From QHWT01 sp963755695 (GTDB lineage Bacteria > Acidobacteriota > Vicinamibacteria > Vicinamibacterales > 2-12-FULL-66-21), in assembly GCA_963755695.1 (NCBI GenBank), contig CAVWLB010000006.1, forward strand, positions 62,001 through 126,000: 64,000 nucleotides of DNA, in the 5' to 3' direction. The position numbers were made by a program, and so were the translations under genes. Numbering within the stretch: position 1 is the stretch's first letter; each line of letters begins with the position of its first letter. This document shows positions 25,297 through 34,736 of this stretch, piece after piece. Under the pieces are notes generated by a model. That model saw nothing but the letters and a program-made list of their open reading frames with translations. It was not told where the DNA came from and ran no database searches.

Positions 25297-27816
25297 CTAC
25301 GTGGCTTCAGTCACTTTCATGATGACTGAGGCGATGTCGTCGCGCTGGGCCTCTCCGGCGGCAAACGTCCGCGCCGCGTGGTAGATGCCTTCAGCGATTT
25401 CTCGCGCTCCCTCGTGCAGATGCGCCCGCACATGATTGAGTACCCGGTCGTATCCGAATTCCTCATCGTCGGCCGTCGAAGTCTCGCTCGCGCCGTCGGT
25501 GCACAGGACGAGCGTGTGTCCACGTTCGAGCAGGAACGTGCGGGTTGAAAACACGGCTTCACTGAACATGCCAAGCGGCACTCCCGTGCTGGGGATCACC
25601 GCTTCGGTCTCGCCCGTGCAGTTCAGCAGGAAACCCGGCGGGTGGCCGGCGCTCGCGCACTCCAGCGTCTTGCGACGCGGGTCGAGGCGCGACAGCAGCA
25701 ACGTGACGAACCGGTTCTCCGGCAGGTCGGCGACAAGAACCTGGTTCGCGCGAGCGAGAATCTCGCCGACGTCCAACCCGAGCGCCGCGAATGATCGCAC
25801 GTAGGCGCGCGTCATGGCCATGACGAGCGCGGCGTCCAGACCATGTCCGCTGATGTCGCCGATCGCAATGTAGCAAGAGCCGTCCGCGGCCTGGATCATA
25901 TCGATGTAGTCCCCGCCCGTCTCATCCGATGGATAGGTGGATGCCGCGATGTCGAAGCCGGGCACGCGAACCGTCGCGGTGTAGAAGCGCTGCTGTACTT
26001 CGCGGGCAAGCCGTAGCTGAGTCTGCTGCTCCTGGTGCCGGCGCGTCTCGGTAACGTCTTTGAGCACGGACACGAAGTGCGTGATGCTTCCGCGGGAATC
26101 CTTCATGGGCGTAATGGTCTGTTCCGCCCAATAGTGCTCGCCGTTCTTCCGGGAATTGACGAGAGTCCCGCGAAACGGCTCTCCGCGGAGCAGCGCATTC
26201 CACATCTCGTCGTAATGGGCGTCGTCATGCTGTCCCGACTTGACGAGGCGTGGCGTGCGGCCGATGGCCTCCTCGCGCGTATACCCGGTGGTCGTCTCGA
26301 ACGCCTTATTCACGTACTCGATGCGTCCGCTGCTGTCGGTTACGATGACGCTGTCGGCAGTCTGCTCCACGGCTTCTGACAGGAGCAGGACGGTTTCATG
26401 CTCGCGCCGGCGTTCGTATTCGGCGCGTTTGTGGTCCGTGATGTCGCTGACCATCTTCAGAACGCCGGTGAACGCGCCGACTTCGTCGAAGGTGGGGGTG
26501 CGTGAGACGAGCGTCCACAGCTCCGATCCATCCTTCCTGCGATAGCGTTCCTGGAGCTGCTCATTGACGGGCTCACAAGGGTGCCGCAGGTCAGCGGGTT
26601 TTGGCCGCCAGTCCTCTTCGAAGACGAAGTCGAACAGGCTCCGGCCGAGCATCTCCGGGACCGTGTAGCCCAGGAGCGAGGCGAGCCGCTGGTTCGCAAA
26701 GATGGTCACGAATTGGGAGTCGAGCATCCAGATGCCGTCGTTCGCCGTTTCGACGATCCGGCGGTACCTCCGGTCGCTGTCCGCCACACCTTCAAGGCGT
26801 GCGTGCTTGCGTATGAAGTGTGACCTCTCCGCGATGGCGGCCGCGAGCGTCAGCCCTGAAACAGAGATCACCGCAAGGAACGCCTGGAGCAGCGCGGCGT
26901 TGTGCGCAGGGGTGCTTCCCGAAAACGGCCCCCGCCCGAGGCCCGTCTCCCACACGACGACGTAGGCCACCAGAAAGACCACGGCGGTCGCGCCGCATGT
27001 CTCGAACCGGATGGCTCCCCACAACACGAAGGGAGTCATGGCGGCCGCCAGCACTATCCCGCTCTGCTCGATTCCACTCGCATGGTGGAACATGAGCAGC
27101 GATGTAACTGCCACGCTTGCGAGCAGTGCGCCGAGTTCCGCGGCCTGGCGGGAATTGATCCTCCTGTCGAAAAGCGTCAGCGCCAGGGGGGTCAGAATCA
27201 GCACGCCCATCGCATCGCCGAGCCACCATACCGCCCACGCGCGGCCGAACGTGACCCAGGGAGCGCCGCCCGTGCCGAAGAGAACCGTGACTCCAACGCA
27301 GGCGCTGATTGCCGCCGCGGTCGGGGCCGCAATGATGATGGCGAACACGTCCTTCAGACGGGTGGGCGAAGGCGTGAGACCGGAGATCTGCCGCGTCAAC
27401 CAGGCGCCGGCGAGCGGGCCTGCCGTGTTGCCGACCGCGATGCCGAGGGCGGCCAGCGCAGGAATGGGCGTGAAGAGATTCACGAGGAATGCCGCGGTCG
27501 CGATCGCCGGCCACACGCGATAGCCCGCGAGTAGCAAAGCAGCCATCGCGATCCCAGCGGCGGGCCACACGGGCGAGACGTTGCCGCTCGTGAACGGGAC
27601 AGTCAGACCGATCCTGCCGCCGAGCAGATAGGCCGCGAAAACAAGGCCCAGTTCAAGAACGTATCTTGCCGCGGGAGTCGACCAGAAGGCATCAAATGAG
27701 GCGAACGGCTGTGACGACTGCAATGGCTGAGCCGGATCCGCCTCCCACACGCTTGCACTCCGGGCTATTTGCCACGTCATCCATTCCATGAGAACACCAC
27801 ACCGACGACGCGCCAT
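25297..27816 (-). CDS. MASE1-PAS-PAS-SpoIIE phosphatase
   Basis: About 839 residues. A MASE1 membrane sensor with eight or so helices occupies about 45-340 (YVLELGLVFAAYLLGGRIGL, GNVSPVWPAAGIAMAALLLA). Two PAS domains follow (RRIVETANDGIWMLDSQF; SVIVTDSSGRIEYVNKAFE), then a PP2C/SpoIIE phosphatase (SDETGGDYIDMI, AIGDISGHGLDAALVMAM, LCTDGASETS, RDDIASVIMKV) with the metal-binding Asp residues. It likely dephosphorylates an anti-sigma-antagonist in a partner-switching pathway. The frame stays open a further 340 codons upstream, but that part is antisense to the araC-type gene and is not protein-like. Start taken at 27816; 27789 and 27780 are alternatives. Confidence 0.85.
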   Translation of the reverse strand: MARRRCGVLMEWMTWQIARSASVWEADPAQPLQSSQPFASFDAFWSTPAARYVLELGLVFAAYLLGGRIGLTVPFTSGNVSPVWPAAGIAMAALLLAGYRVWPAIATAAFLVNLFTPIPALAALGIAVGNTAGPLAGAWLTRQISGLTPSPTRLKDVFAIIIAAPTAAAISACVGVTVLFGTGGAPWVTFGRAWAVWWLGDAMGVLILTPLALTLFDRRINSRQAAELGALLASVAVTSLLMFHHASGIEQSGIVLAAAMTPFVLWGAIRFETCGATAVVFLVAYVVVWETGLGRGPFSGSTPAHNAALLQAFLAVISVSGLTLAAAIAERSHFIRKHARLEGVADSDRRYRRIVETANDGIWMLDSQFVTIFANQRLASLLGYTVPEMLGRSLFDFVFEEDWRPKPADLRHPCEPVNEQLQERYRRKDGSELWTLVSRTPTFDEVGAFTGVLKMVSDITDHKRAEYERRREHETVLLLSEAVEQTADSVIVTDSSGRIEYVNKAFETTTGYTREEAIGRTPRLVKSGQHDDAHYDEMWNALLRGEPFRGTLVNSRKNGEHYWAEQTITPMKDSRGSITHFVSVLKDVTETRRHQEQQTQLRLAREVQQRFYTATVRVPGFDIAASTYPSDETGGDYIDMIQAADGSCYIAIGDISGHGLDAALVMAMTRAYVRSFAALGLDVGEILARANQVLVADLPENRFVTLLLSRLDPRRKTLECASAGHPPGFLLNCTGETEAVIPSTGVPLGMFSEAVFSTRTFLLERGHTLVLCTDGASETSTADDEEFGYDRVLNHVRAHLHEGAREIAEGIYHAARTFAAGEAQRDDIASVIMKVTEAT

Positions 27817-27846
27817 TGACGTGTCGCGCCAATCCGTTGATAGTGA

Positions 27847-28902
27847 GTGCCACAAATTGCCGTGAACAGTACGAAGCGTGGTCCGACCGGTACCCCACGG
27901 TCTCGCCAGACCTCTACCGTTCTTGCGTGGATCCTGCCACACCTGCTCGCGCACGTGGCAGAGTGCGGTTACGACGCGACCCCACTGCGGCGACTCCCGG
28001 GGCTCGCGGGACGGGACCTCGACGACCCTGACGTGCGCATCGCCGACTCTTCGGCCGCCGAGGCGTGGCATCTGGCCGAACAGATCACAGGAGACGACGC
28101 GATTGGCCTTCACATGGCACAGTCGATTCCTGCCGGCGCCTTGGACATCTTCGAGTACGCATTCCGTTCGAGCCCGACCGTCGGTTCCGGCCTGGACCAA
28201 CTTGCCCGCTACGTTCGGGCGGTCATCGATCGCGCCGCCGCCGAACTCGCCATCGTTGGCGATGCGCTGGCATTCACCTGGGTCAAGCCCGCGCAGCCAC
28301 ATCGGGTCGAGTTCGCGTTCGCCCTGATTGTCCGCATGGCCCGTGAGGCCACGGGCATATCCCTCGCCCCCCGGGAGGTCCACTTCGCGCACCGGCCCCC
28401 GGAGAGCCGGCTCGAGCATCGCACGTTCTTCCGTTCGCCAGTTCGATTCGGCGAGTCTTCGAATCACCTCCTGTTCTCTCGAACGGACCTGGCGCTTCCG
28501 CTGCGAAGCGCCGATCCGGCACTCTCGAGGATCGTGCGCCGCCGTTTGGACAAGATGCTGAAGCAGATTCCCCGGCAGGACTCGATCGGAACGCAGGTCC
28601 GGCGCGTGTTGATTGATAACCTGGCTGGCGGGAAGCTGACTGCCGCCCCAATCGCCCGAGGCCTGAGCCTGAGCGAACGAACGCTCCATCGGCGTCTCCG
28701 GGCCGAGAACACCTCGTTCGCAGACATCCTCGACGCGACCCGCGGCGAGCTCGCGAAGAGCCTTCTGCCGCAGCCGGGGATCGGGATCGGCGAGATCGCC
28801 TTCCTGCTCGGCTACTCCGAGCCATCGGCGTTTCACAGATTCTTCCGACGGTGGACGGGCAGCACGCCGCTCGACTACCGTCGTGCGGTCCGGTCAGTGT
28901 AA
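27847..28902 (+). CDS. AraC family regulator with arabinose-binding-like domain
   Basis: Up to 351 residues. The N-terminal half matches the PF12625-type ligand domain (AEAWHLAEQITGDDAIGLHM, ALDIFEYAFRSSPTVGSGLD, SSNHLLFSRTDLALPLRSAD). The C-terminal double HTH has APIARGLSLSERTLHRRLR and IGEIAFLLGYSEPSAFHRFF. A transcription activator. Divergent from the MASE1-SpoIIE gene with about 30 nt between them, so the promoters overlap. It is followed by a degraded quinone oxidoreductase that could have been its target. The first GTG may be too early; a GTG at 27862 is a good alternative. Confidence 0.85.
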   Translation: MPQIAVNSTKRGPTGTPRSRQTSTVLAWILPHLLAHVAECGYDATPLRRLPGLAGRDLDDPDVRIADSSAAEAWHLAEQITGDDAIGLHMAQSIPAGALDIFEYAFRSSPTVGSGLDQLARYVRAVIDRAAAELAIVGDALAFTWVKPAQPHRVEFAFALIVRMAREATGISLAPREVHFAHRPPESRLEHRTFFRSPVRFGESSNHLLFSRTDLALPLRSADPALSRIVRRRLDKMLKQIPRQDSIGTQVRRVLIDNLAGGKLTAAPIARGLSLSERTLHRRLRAENTSFADILDATRGELAKSLLPQPGIGIGEIAFLLGYSEPSAFHRFFRRWTGSTPLDYRRAVRSV

Positions 28903-29127
28903 ATGTCGGATCTGGAGGCCATCGTGCACGAACGTGGACGAGGCGCTCGACGGCCTTGCCGAGCGTCTCCGGCGGGATCGACTGCCGGGACGAAGTCGGG
29001 ACCCGCCACGGCTGCCTCTGCGTCTTCGCGGCCCCCGGAGGAAGTCGATGCAGCGGTTGTGCCATGCGAGGAACGTCGGCATCACACGTCCACACCGAAC
29101 GCGCACCGAAGCCCATTCATGGCGTGA

Positions 29128-29340
29128 TCGTGAACGGGGAGGTAGGTGCCGACGTGCCGCAATTCCGAGCTGGCGACGATGTGTTCGGCGCATGCGATGG
29201 CGCCTGCGCGGAATATGCGCGCGTCTGGCAAGACAGGCTCGCGCTAAAGCCGGCCAACCTCACGTTTGAAGAAGCCGCCACCGTTCCGACCTCCGCGCTC
29301 GCTGCCTCCACGCACTTCGCGATGTGGGAAGAGTGGAACC
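29128..29340 (+). pseudogene. Quinone oxidoreductase (MDR) N-terminal remnant
   Basis: NGEVGADVPQFRAGDDVFGA and EYARVWQDRLALKPANLTFE then EAATVPTSALAA match the GroES-like domain of zinc-less medium-chain oxidoreductases. The N-terminus and the NADPH-binding domain are absent, and the frame stops at 29352. Decayed. Confidence 0.7.
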
Positions 29341-29452
29341 CTCGGACGCAGTGATGCCGACGACGGCGGGCCGCTACCCAAAGAACGACAAGCAAATGTT
29401 GACACCGCCTGTACCTGCGAGCGTCCCGATTGCACCACTAGGTGGAGGGCAA

Positions 29453-30409
29453 TCACGCACCCACCATCTCAACAGGCAGCGCTGTCTGCTCGACGCCGAG
29501 AGCTACGTTTGTGACCTTTACGATGACCGAGGTAATGTCATCGTGTTGTGGCTCCGAGGCACTAAACGATCGCGCGGCACTATAGATGCCCGCCGCGATT
29601 TCGTGCGCGGTATTACTCGCGTGTGTCCGGACATACTGGATCACTGCATCGCGGCCGAACTCCATGCCGTTCGAATCTGAGGTCTCGGTTGCGCCGTCCG
29701 TGCCGAGCACCAGAATCTGTTCGGCCCTGAACTGGCATTGACGGGTCGCAAACGTAGCGTCGGCAAACAGGCCGAGTGGGACTCCGGTGCTCTCCATGAT
29801 GCAGTCGATTACCCCTGAACCATTTAGAAGCACGCCGGGAATGTGTCCGGCGCTCGCGTACGCCATGCTCCCGGCCTGCACGTCGAGGCGTACGAGTAGC
29901 ATTGTGACGTAGCGATTCTCTTCGAGATCTCCGACGATCGCCTGGTTCGCGCGTCTGAGAACTTCTCCGACATCCATTCCCAATGTGGCAAAGGAGCGCA
30001 TGTACGCGCGCGTCAGTGCCATGATCAGGGCGGCATCAAAGCCATGGCCGCTAACGTCGCCGATCGCTACGTACAGGATGCCGTTCGGTGCTTCGATGAA
30101 GTCGAAATAGTCGCCACCGGTCTCGTCCGACGGATAACTGGCTGCGGCAATATCGAAGCCGGGGAGACGAGGCGACAAGGGATAGAATCGCTGCTGCACT
30201 GCGCGCGCGAGACGAAGCTGCACTTCTTGTTCGTTGTACTTGCGCGCTTCGGTCACATCCTTGATGACGGCCACAAAGTGCGTGACGGTTCCTTGAGGGT
30301 CCTTGATCGGGGTGAGGGTCTGGTTCGCCCAGTACCAGTTCGCCTGTCTTCTTGCGATTGATCACCGTCCCTTGGTACGGCTCGCCGGCCAGCAAGGGGT
30401 TGTCGTTGG
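29453..30409 (-). pseudogene. PAS-SpoIIE phosphatase truncated by IS copy 2
   Basis: The phosphatase domain is intact from AVIKDVTEARKYNEQEVQLR through SDETGGDYFDFIEAPNG, AIGDVSGHGFDAALIMAL, LGTDGATETSDS and HDDITSVIVKV. Upstream, a PAS segment (LLAGEPYQGTVINRKKTGEL) is in a second frame, shifted near 30340. At 30409 the IS begins and everything further upstream is lost. It is a close paralog of the last 320 residues of 25297-27816, so the missing part was probably PAS and MASE1. The sequence beyond the IS is unrelated, implying a deletion. Confidence 0.8.
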
Positions 30410-31671
30410 TGAAAACCCGATCTGCAGCCCGTTGGTCGCCCAGACGTAATTCTCAAATGGTCGCGATACACCGTTGACATCGGCTGGAGTCCAAACACGC
30501 CCTCAACGAGCACCGTGAAATGCTGCCACCGCGGATTGCCTTCGCTGTCGTCAGACTCGGCGCGGGAGTGTGCGTGGGTTACGCTGCTCGGCGTTCGTAT
30601 CGATGGTGAAGACCACCGACTTGCGGAATGGCGACCACCCGTCCCGCGCTGGGCGCCGCAGTCTCGCGCGGCACCGGCGAATCCTTGTCGAGCGAGAGAT
30701 GCGTTCGCGAACGGTGGTAGTAGGCGACGTAAGCGTTCAAGACGCGTCGCAGGCCGCGCGCGTTCCAGACGATGACGTGGTCGAGGCATTCGCGGCGAAT
30801 CGATCCGATCAGCCGCTCCGCGTACGCGTTCTGCCACGGTGAGCGCGGCGCGGTGACGACTTCGTGAATCTCCATCGCTGTCGCCGTGGTGGCCCACCCG
30901 TGAAAGGCGGAATCCCGATCCCGGACGAGATCGCACGGCGTTTCGTTCCACGGGAAGGCCTCGCGGAGTTGCTGCGCCGTCCACGTCGCGGTCGGATGGT
31001 CGGTGATGGCCACATGCACGATGCGTCGGCGCTCGTGGGCGAGGATCACCAGGACGAACAGCAGGCGGCACGTCGCCGTCGGCACGACGAAGAAATCCGC
31101 GGCGGCGATCTGGCCAAGGTGATTCGCCAGGAACGTGTGCCACGTCGGTGACGGCGGCCGTCTTGGGCGGGCCTTGTACTTCGCAACCGTCGCCTGGCTC
31201 ACGTTCAGGCCCAGCTTGCGCAACTCGCCGTGAATCCGTGGCGCGCCCCACAATGGATTGGCCTGCGACATCGTCCGAATCAGCGCCCGTACCTCAGCCG
31301 ACACGGTGGGTCTGCCGATGCGTCGCCGACTTTTCCACGCCCAGAACAAGCGAAAGCCTCGGCGATGCCACGCGATGACCGTCTCCGGTTGAACGATGAC
31401 AAGCGCCGTGCGCCAGTTCGCCCAGACGCGCGACAGCCAGATCCAGAGGCATCGGTCAACCTTTCCGAGAGCGAGGCGGTGCGAGTGTGATCGCTGCAGC
31501 ACCTGCAGTTGGTGGTGTAGCGCCAGCACTTCGAGGTGCAGCGCAATCCGCGATCGGATCAGCCCTCGGAAGGTCAGGAAGGCCGAAATCAGCACAGAGC
31601 GCATCACCGAAGAGCCTAATCTTCGCTCGCGGTAAGCGCAACGACTGCAACACAAAAGGCCTTTTCAGTAG
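30410..31671 (-). mobile_element. Insertion sequence, copy 2 of 3
   Basis: 1262 bp, differing from copy 1 by only a handful of substitutions. Same ends. Its insertion cut the PAS-SpoIIE gene on the left; a TonB-receptor fragment lies on the right. Confidence 0.88.
30579..31604 (-). CDS. IS transposase, integrase core (intact)
   Basis: 341 residues, nearly identical to the enzyme at 8012-9037 (one visible change near the C-terminus, SLDKDSPVP for SLDRDSPVP). All catalytic acidic residues are present. The two intact copies imply recent transposition. Confidence 0.88.
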   Translation of the reverse strand: MRSVLISAFLTFRGLIRSRIALHLEVLALHHQLQVLQRSHSHRLALGKVDRCLWIWLSRVWANWRTALVIVQPETVIAWHRRGFRLFWAWKSRRRIGRPTVSAEVRALIRTMSQANPLWGAPRIHGELRKLGLNVSQATVAKYKARPRRPPSPTWHTFLANHLGQIAAADFFVVPTATCRLLFVLVILAHERRRIVHVAITDHPTATWTAQQLREAFPWNETPCDLVRDRDSAFHGWATTATAMEIHEVVTAPRSPWQNAYAERLIGSIRRECLDHVIVWNARGLRRVLNAYVAYYHRSRTHLSLDKDSPVPRETAAPSAGRVVAIPQVGGLHHRYERRAA

Positions 31672-31995
31672 ACACAGGCGCTACGTGATGACAGCGCGCT
31701 TCTCTGCGACGCGCAAGGACGAGGAACATCGACGTGGCGACGTGTCGGAGCACGATATTCAGGACACTGTCTTCGCAGAGATGGCAATGCGCGGTACCGC
31801 GCCACGGCAGACATGGGTGGGGGGCATCGCGTTCGAACGTTCAACGCTCGATCCGCGAGACCAGCCGCAATTCTCCTACGGTTACAACGTTCCCGGCGCA
31901 TTCGCCCAGGACGACATCGAGGTGAGCCGATGGCTGACACTCTCGGCAAGCGGACGCGTCGATGTACACAACGAGTTCGGCACGTTCTTGCGAGC
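31672..31995 (+). pseudogene. TonB-dependent receptor internal fragment
   Basis: MAMRGTAPRQTWVGGIAFER, FSYGYNVPGAFAQDDIEVSR and WLTLSASGRVDVHNEFGTFL are typical barrel-strand segments (APGLFAQDDW-like and RYD-HNEYG-like) of a TonB receptor or TonB-plug carboxypeptidase-type outer membrane protein. Both ends are missing; IS copy 2 forms the left edge. Confidence 0.65.
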
Positions 31996-32175
31996 TAGCG
32001 CACCGCAGAGCGCCTCACGCGCGCGCGATAGTCTCGACATCACGGTCCCCACGACGTCTGCCAGTTCTCGGTGGGGCAAACCCTCGAGCCCGCGGAGCAC
32101 GAGCAGTTGATGAAAACGATCCGGCGCGTTGCTCGTCGTCCGCTCGACCAACGCGACGTCATCGGTCTGAAGCAA
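31996..32175 (-). pseudogene. ECF sigma factor region 4 remnant
   Basis: DRFHQLLVLRGLEGLPHREL and ADVVGTVMSRLSRAREAL match sigma region 4.2, with about three residues deleted between VVG and TVMSR. Regions 2 and 3 are missing. Antisense and adjacent to the TonB fragment. Confidence 0.65.
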
Positions 32176-32202
32176 TAACGTTTGTGGAGACGTCGTTCCA
32201 AT

Positions 32203-32652
32203 TCATTCTCGAAACACATGCGGGACGTACCAGCGGGCGTAGGTTGCCACTCCCGACAAGAGCACGACCCACCAGAGCGCTAGTACCGTTCGCATCCAGC
32301 GCTTGTACTTGGTGATGCGGAATTTCTCCGGCAAAACGCTCGTGCCCGCGGCCAGTAGAATGTACAATCCCGCGATTTCGGTGATCATTCCGAGCGCCGC
32401 GTGTGCCGTCGCCAGTGCGTAGTAAGGCTTGCCAAGTTTGAGCGGTATCTTCGGACTTACATGAGCACGAAAAGAAGGAATCATCACGAGCACAATCACG
32501 GCAAGGTTGAGAAGCACGATCGCCGACTGGCACCACGCGTGGGCCCGAAACCTGCGCATGCGCGCGAGGAGAGCGCCGATGAGCAGCCCCACTCCCATGG
32601 CAATCTCAAGGAGCAGAATCAAGTTGGCGTATGGAGGAGCCACGGTTCCCAT
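32203..32652 (-). CDS. DUF420-like membrane protein
   Basis: 149 residues with four membrane helices (ANLILLLEIAMGVGLLIGAL; CQSAIVLLNLAVIVLVMIP; HAALGMITEIAGLYILLAAG; VLALWWVVLLSGVATYARWY). Conserved His in RAHAWCQS, FRAHVSP and ATAHAALG, and KYKRWMR before the last helix, recall DUF420 proteins found near cytochrome oxidases. Last gene of a four-gene reverse operon (34530 to 32203). Possibly haem or electron-transfer related; function unproven. Confidence 0.65.
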   Translation of the reverse strand: MGTVAPPYANLILLLEIAMGVGLLIGALLARMRRFRAHAWCQSAIVLLNLAVIVLVMIPSFRAHVSPKIPLKLGKPYYALATAHAALGMITEIAGLYILLAAGTSVLPEKFRITKYKRWMRTVLALWWVVLLSGVATYARWYVPHVFRE

Positions 32653-32684
32653 GCCTTCACTTCACAACATCGTCTCCGGCGAGT

Positions 32685-33140
32685 CTAGCCGGGCCCGTTC
32701 ACGCCAGTGAGAAACCCGCCGAGATGCCCCGTCAACCCTACGAGTAGTACCGCGACTGCTTCGAATGGCAGGCGGTATGTTGGCAAGGATGCCGCCGGAT
32801 GGTGCCGCACACGCCAGTGGATCCAACACGCCAGCCAGATCACCACACTCGATATGCAACCCAGCACCAGGTGCATCAACAGAATCCCTTTCAGCATTTG
32901 CCCCTCGAGCGCCCATTGCCACGCTGCAAAGCCGGTCGCCACGGCTGGCACGGTCGAGACTGCAGCAAGCAGCAGATTGAAAGAGGCCGCCGCGGCCAGT
33001 GTCCGGTTCTTCGTCCACTGCGCGAGATAGTCGAACGCCACGGCCGTGATAAACAACGCAATCGGGAAGTGAATCAGCACGACATGCTGGGCGTGCTTCG
33101 CGAGAACCACAGTTCTGATGTCGAAGGGATTCACACGCAT
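32685..33140 (-). CDS. DUF2231-type membrane protein
   Basis: 151 residues, four helices (VVLIHFPIALFITAVAFDYL; AAAASFNLLLAAVSTVPAVA; LLMHLVLGCISSVVIWLACW; FEAVAVLLVGLTGHLGGFLT). HP/IHFPIAL near the N-terminus and a late GxHLGG with conserved His are typical of DUF2231, often predicted to bind haem. It starts 8 nt after the cupredoxin gene ends, so it is co-translated in the operon. Confidence 0.7.
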   Translation of the reverse strand: MRVNPFDIRTVVLAKHAQHVVLIHFPIALFITAVAFDYLAQWTKNRTLAAAASFNLLLAAVSTVPAVATGFAAWQWALEGQMLKGILLMHLVLGCISSVVIWLACWIHWRVRHHPAASLPTYRLPFEAVAVLLVGLTGHLGGFLTGVNGPG

Positions 33141-33147
33141 CGTCCCC

Positions 33148-33504
33148 TCACTGCACCACGACCTTGCCGGTCATCTTCGGGTGAATTGAACAGAAGTAGG
33201 TAAAAGTTCCCGGCGTGCTGAAGGTAAAGGAAAACTTTTCGTCGGTATCCAGCACCTTTGACTTGAACGCCTTGTCCGTACTCACCACCGTGTGTGGAAT
33301 ATCGTCGCGATTCGTCCACGTGATGGTGGTGCCCGCCATCACCGTCAGCTCCGGCGGTCCGAAAGTAAAGTTGTCGATCTTGACCTCCATCGTTGCGGGC
33401 TTCGGCTGTGCGCTGGCCGTGACATTTCCCGCTCTGGCGCCCAGCCCCGCGATTCCCAGCCCCAACGCCGCCAAGAACACTCCAGTAGACATACTTCTCC
33501 TCAT
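33148..33504 (-). CDS. Secreted cupredoxin (plastocyanin/amicyanin type)
   Basis: 118 residues after AAGGAATCAAT, with a signal peptide (MRRSMSTGVFLAALGLGIAG). The mature domain has type I copper ligands: His in DDIPHTVVS, Cys and His in TYFCSIHPKM, and the Met in the same loop. It carries electrons in the periplasm. Operon with a phosphoesterase upstream and two membrane proteins downstream suggests a small periplasmic redox system. Confidence 0.85.
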   Translation of the reverse strand: MRRSMSTGVFLAALGLGIAGLGARAGNVTASAQPKPATMEVKIDNFTFGPPELTVMAGTTITWTNRDDIPHTVVSTDKAFKSKVLDTDEKFSFTFSTPGTFTYFCSIHPKMTGKVVVQ

Positions 33505-33564
33505 ATTGATTCCTTTCTTTGTCTGCACTGATTTGTTGACCTGTTGTTTGTGTTTTGTTGACTC

Positions 33565-34530
33565 TCACGCGAGCGAAGAATCCACGACCGCCAGCGCGTG
33601 CTTCCCTCGTACGTAGGTCACATCCGTGATGCCCAGGATGCTCTTCAGCTGCTCCGCCGGCACTTTCATCGGCCCCGGTGAATCGGCGGTGCCTGGCCGC
33701 GGTTGGGGAAATGCTGTCGAGGCCGCCGTATGAAACGTCACGTTTCCTTCGACCTTTTGCATCGTCTGGTGAATGTGCCCGTTCAGCACCGTGACCGAGC
33801 CGAATTTCTTGAGGTAGGCCAGTGCCTGCGCACTGTCTTCCGTTCCCCAGCCCCACTGCGGGTACACGCTCCACAGTGGAATGTGCGCGAACACCACGAT
33901 CGGCGTGCTGTGCTTCAAATGCTTGACGTCATCTTCCATCCATTCGAGCTGCTCGCCGCCCAGCGTGCCGAGTCCTCCGGCCTTCAGGTTCAGCACGTTC
34001 ACCAGCCCGATGAAGTGCACGCCTTTCTTGTCGAAGCTGTACCACCCGGCTCCCTTGGCGCCCTTTCCGTAGCGTTCCAGATACTGTTTGCCGTCATCGT
34101 CGAGCACGTCGTGTTCGCCCGGCACGAAGAACACGTTCTTCGCACTCGCGCTCTTCAGGATTTGGTCCACGGTGTCGAATTCTTCGGGTTTCGAGAGGTG
34201 GCTGATGTCGCCCGTATGCAACATGAATTCGGGTGGCGTCGCCAGACCATTGATTTTGTCGACGGCCGCCTTCAGTGTCCCGACCACATCCGGATTCGCC
34301 GGCTTGTTGAATCCCATATGGCTGTCGCTGATTTGCACGAAGCTCAGCTCACCCGCCGACCTGGGTCCCAACTTCGGCATCTTGCTCAGGCTGTACGACT
34401 TCAGGACGCCGCCCTGCATGACAAAGAACGCTCCGGTTCCTGCCCACGCCATGCATTTCAAGAATCCCCGCCGGTCAACTCCGTCATCGTTGTGATCGTG
34501 CAACAGTTCATCTGTTTTCTTCTCAGACAT
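33565..34530 (-). CDS. Tat-exported metallophosphoesterase
   Basis: 321 residues. N-terminal twin-arginine signal DRRGFLKCMAWAGTGAFFV. Calcineurin-type metal motifs in order: ISDSHMG, HTGDISH, PGEHD (usually GNHD, here Glu), FAHIPLW and NGHIHQ. It probably hydrolyses a phosphomono- or diester outside the cytoplasm with two metal ions. First gene of the reverse operon with the cupredoxin, an arrangement seen with copper/redox functions. The Asn-to-Glu change in the third motif may affect activity. Confidence 0.85.
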   Translation of the reverse strand: MSEKKTDELLHDHNDDGVDRRGFLKCMAWAGTGAFFVMQGGVLKSYSLSKMPKLGPRSAGELSFVQISDSHMGFNKPANPDVVGTLKAAVDKINGLATPPEFMLHTGDISHLSKPEEFDTVDQILKSASAKNVFFVPGEHDVLDDDGKQYLERYGKGAKGAGWYSFDKKGVHFIGLVNVLNLKAGGLGTLGGEQLEWMEDDVKHLKHSTPIVVFAHIPLWSVYPQWGWGTEDSAQALAYLKKFGSVTVLNGHIHQTMQKVEGNVTFHTAASTAFPQPRPGTADSPGPMKVPAEQLKSILGITDVTYVRGKHALAVVDSSLA

Positions 34531-34736
34531 ACTCGGCCTCCTGGTTTCCTACTTCTCTTCATCCACTCTCCGCATGCCACCAGCTGGCACGGGGTGGATG
34601 CCGTCAATATGGTTTGCACTCGAGATCCAGACAATGGACGGACGGTTCCTCTCCGCTGGAACGCGGGTCCCCTGGTAACCGTTACTCAACAGAAGACTTA
34701 CAGGACGCTGTCCCCTTGCAGCGGTCCAGTAGACGT

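Noticed and set aside
27817..28836. Extension of the SpoIIE gene by 340 codons upstream
   Set aside because: It is the antisense of the AraC gene, low-complexity and unlike any protein; MASE1 begins just after 27816.
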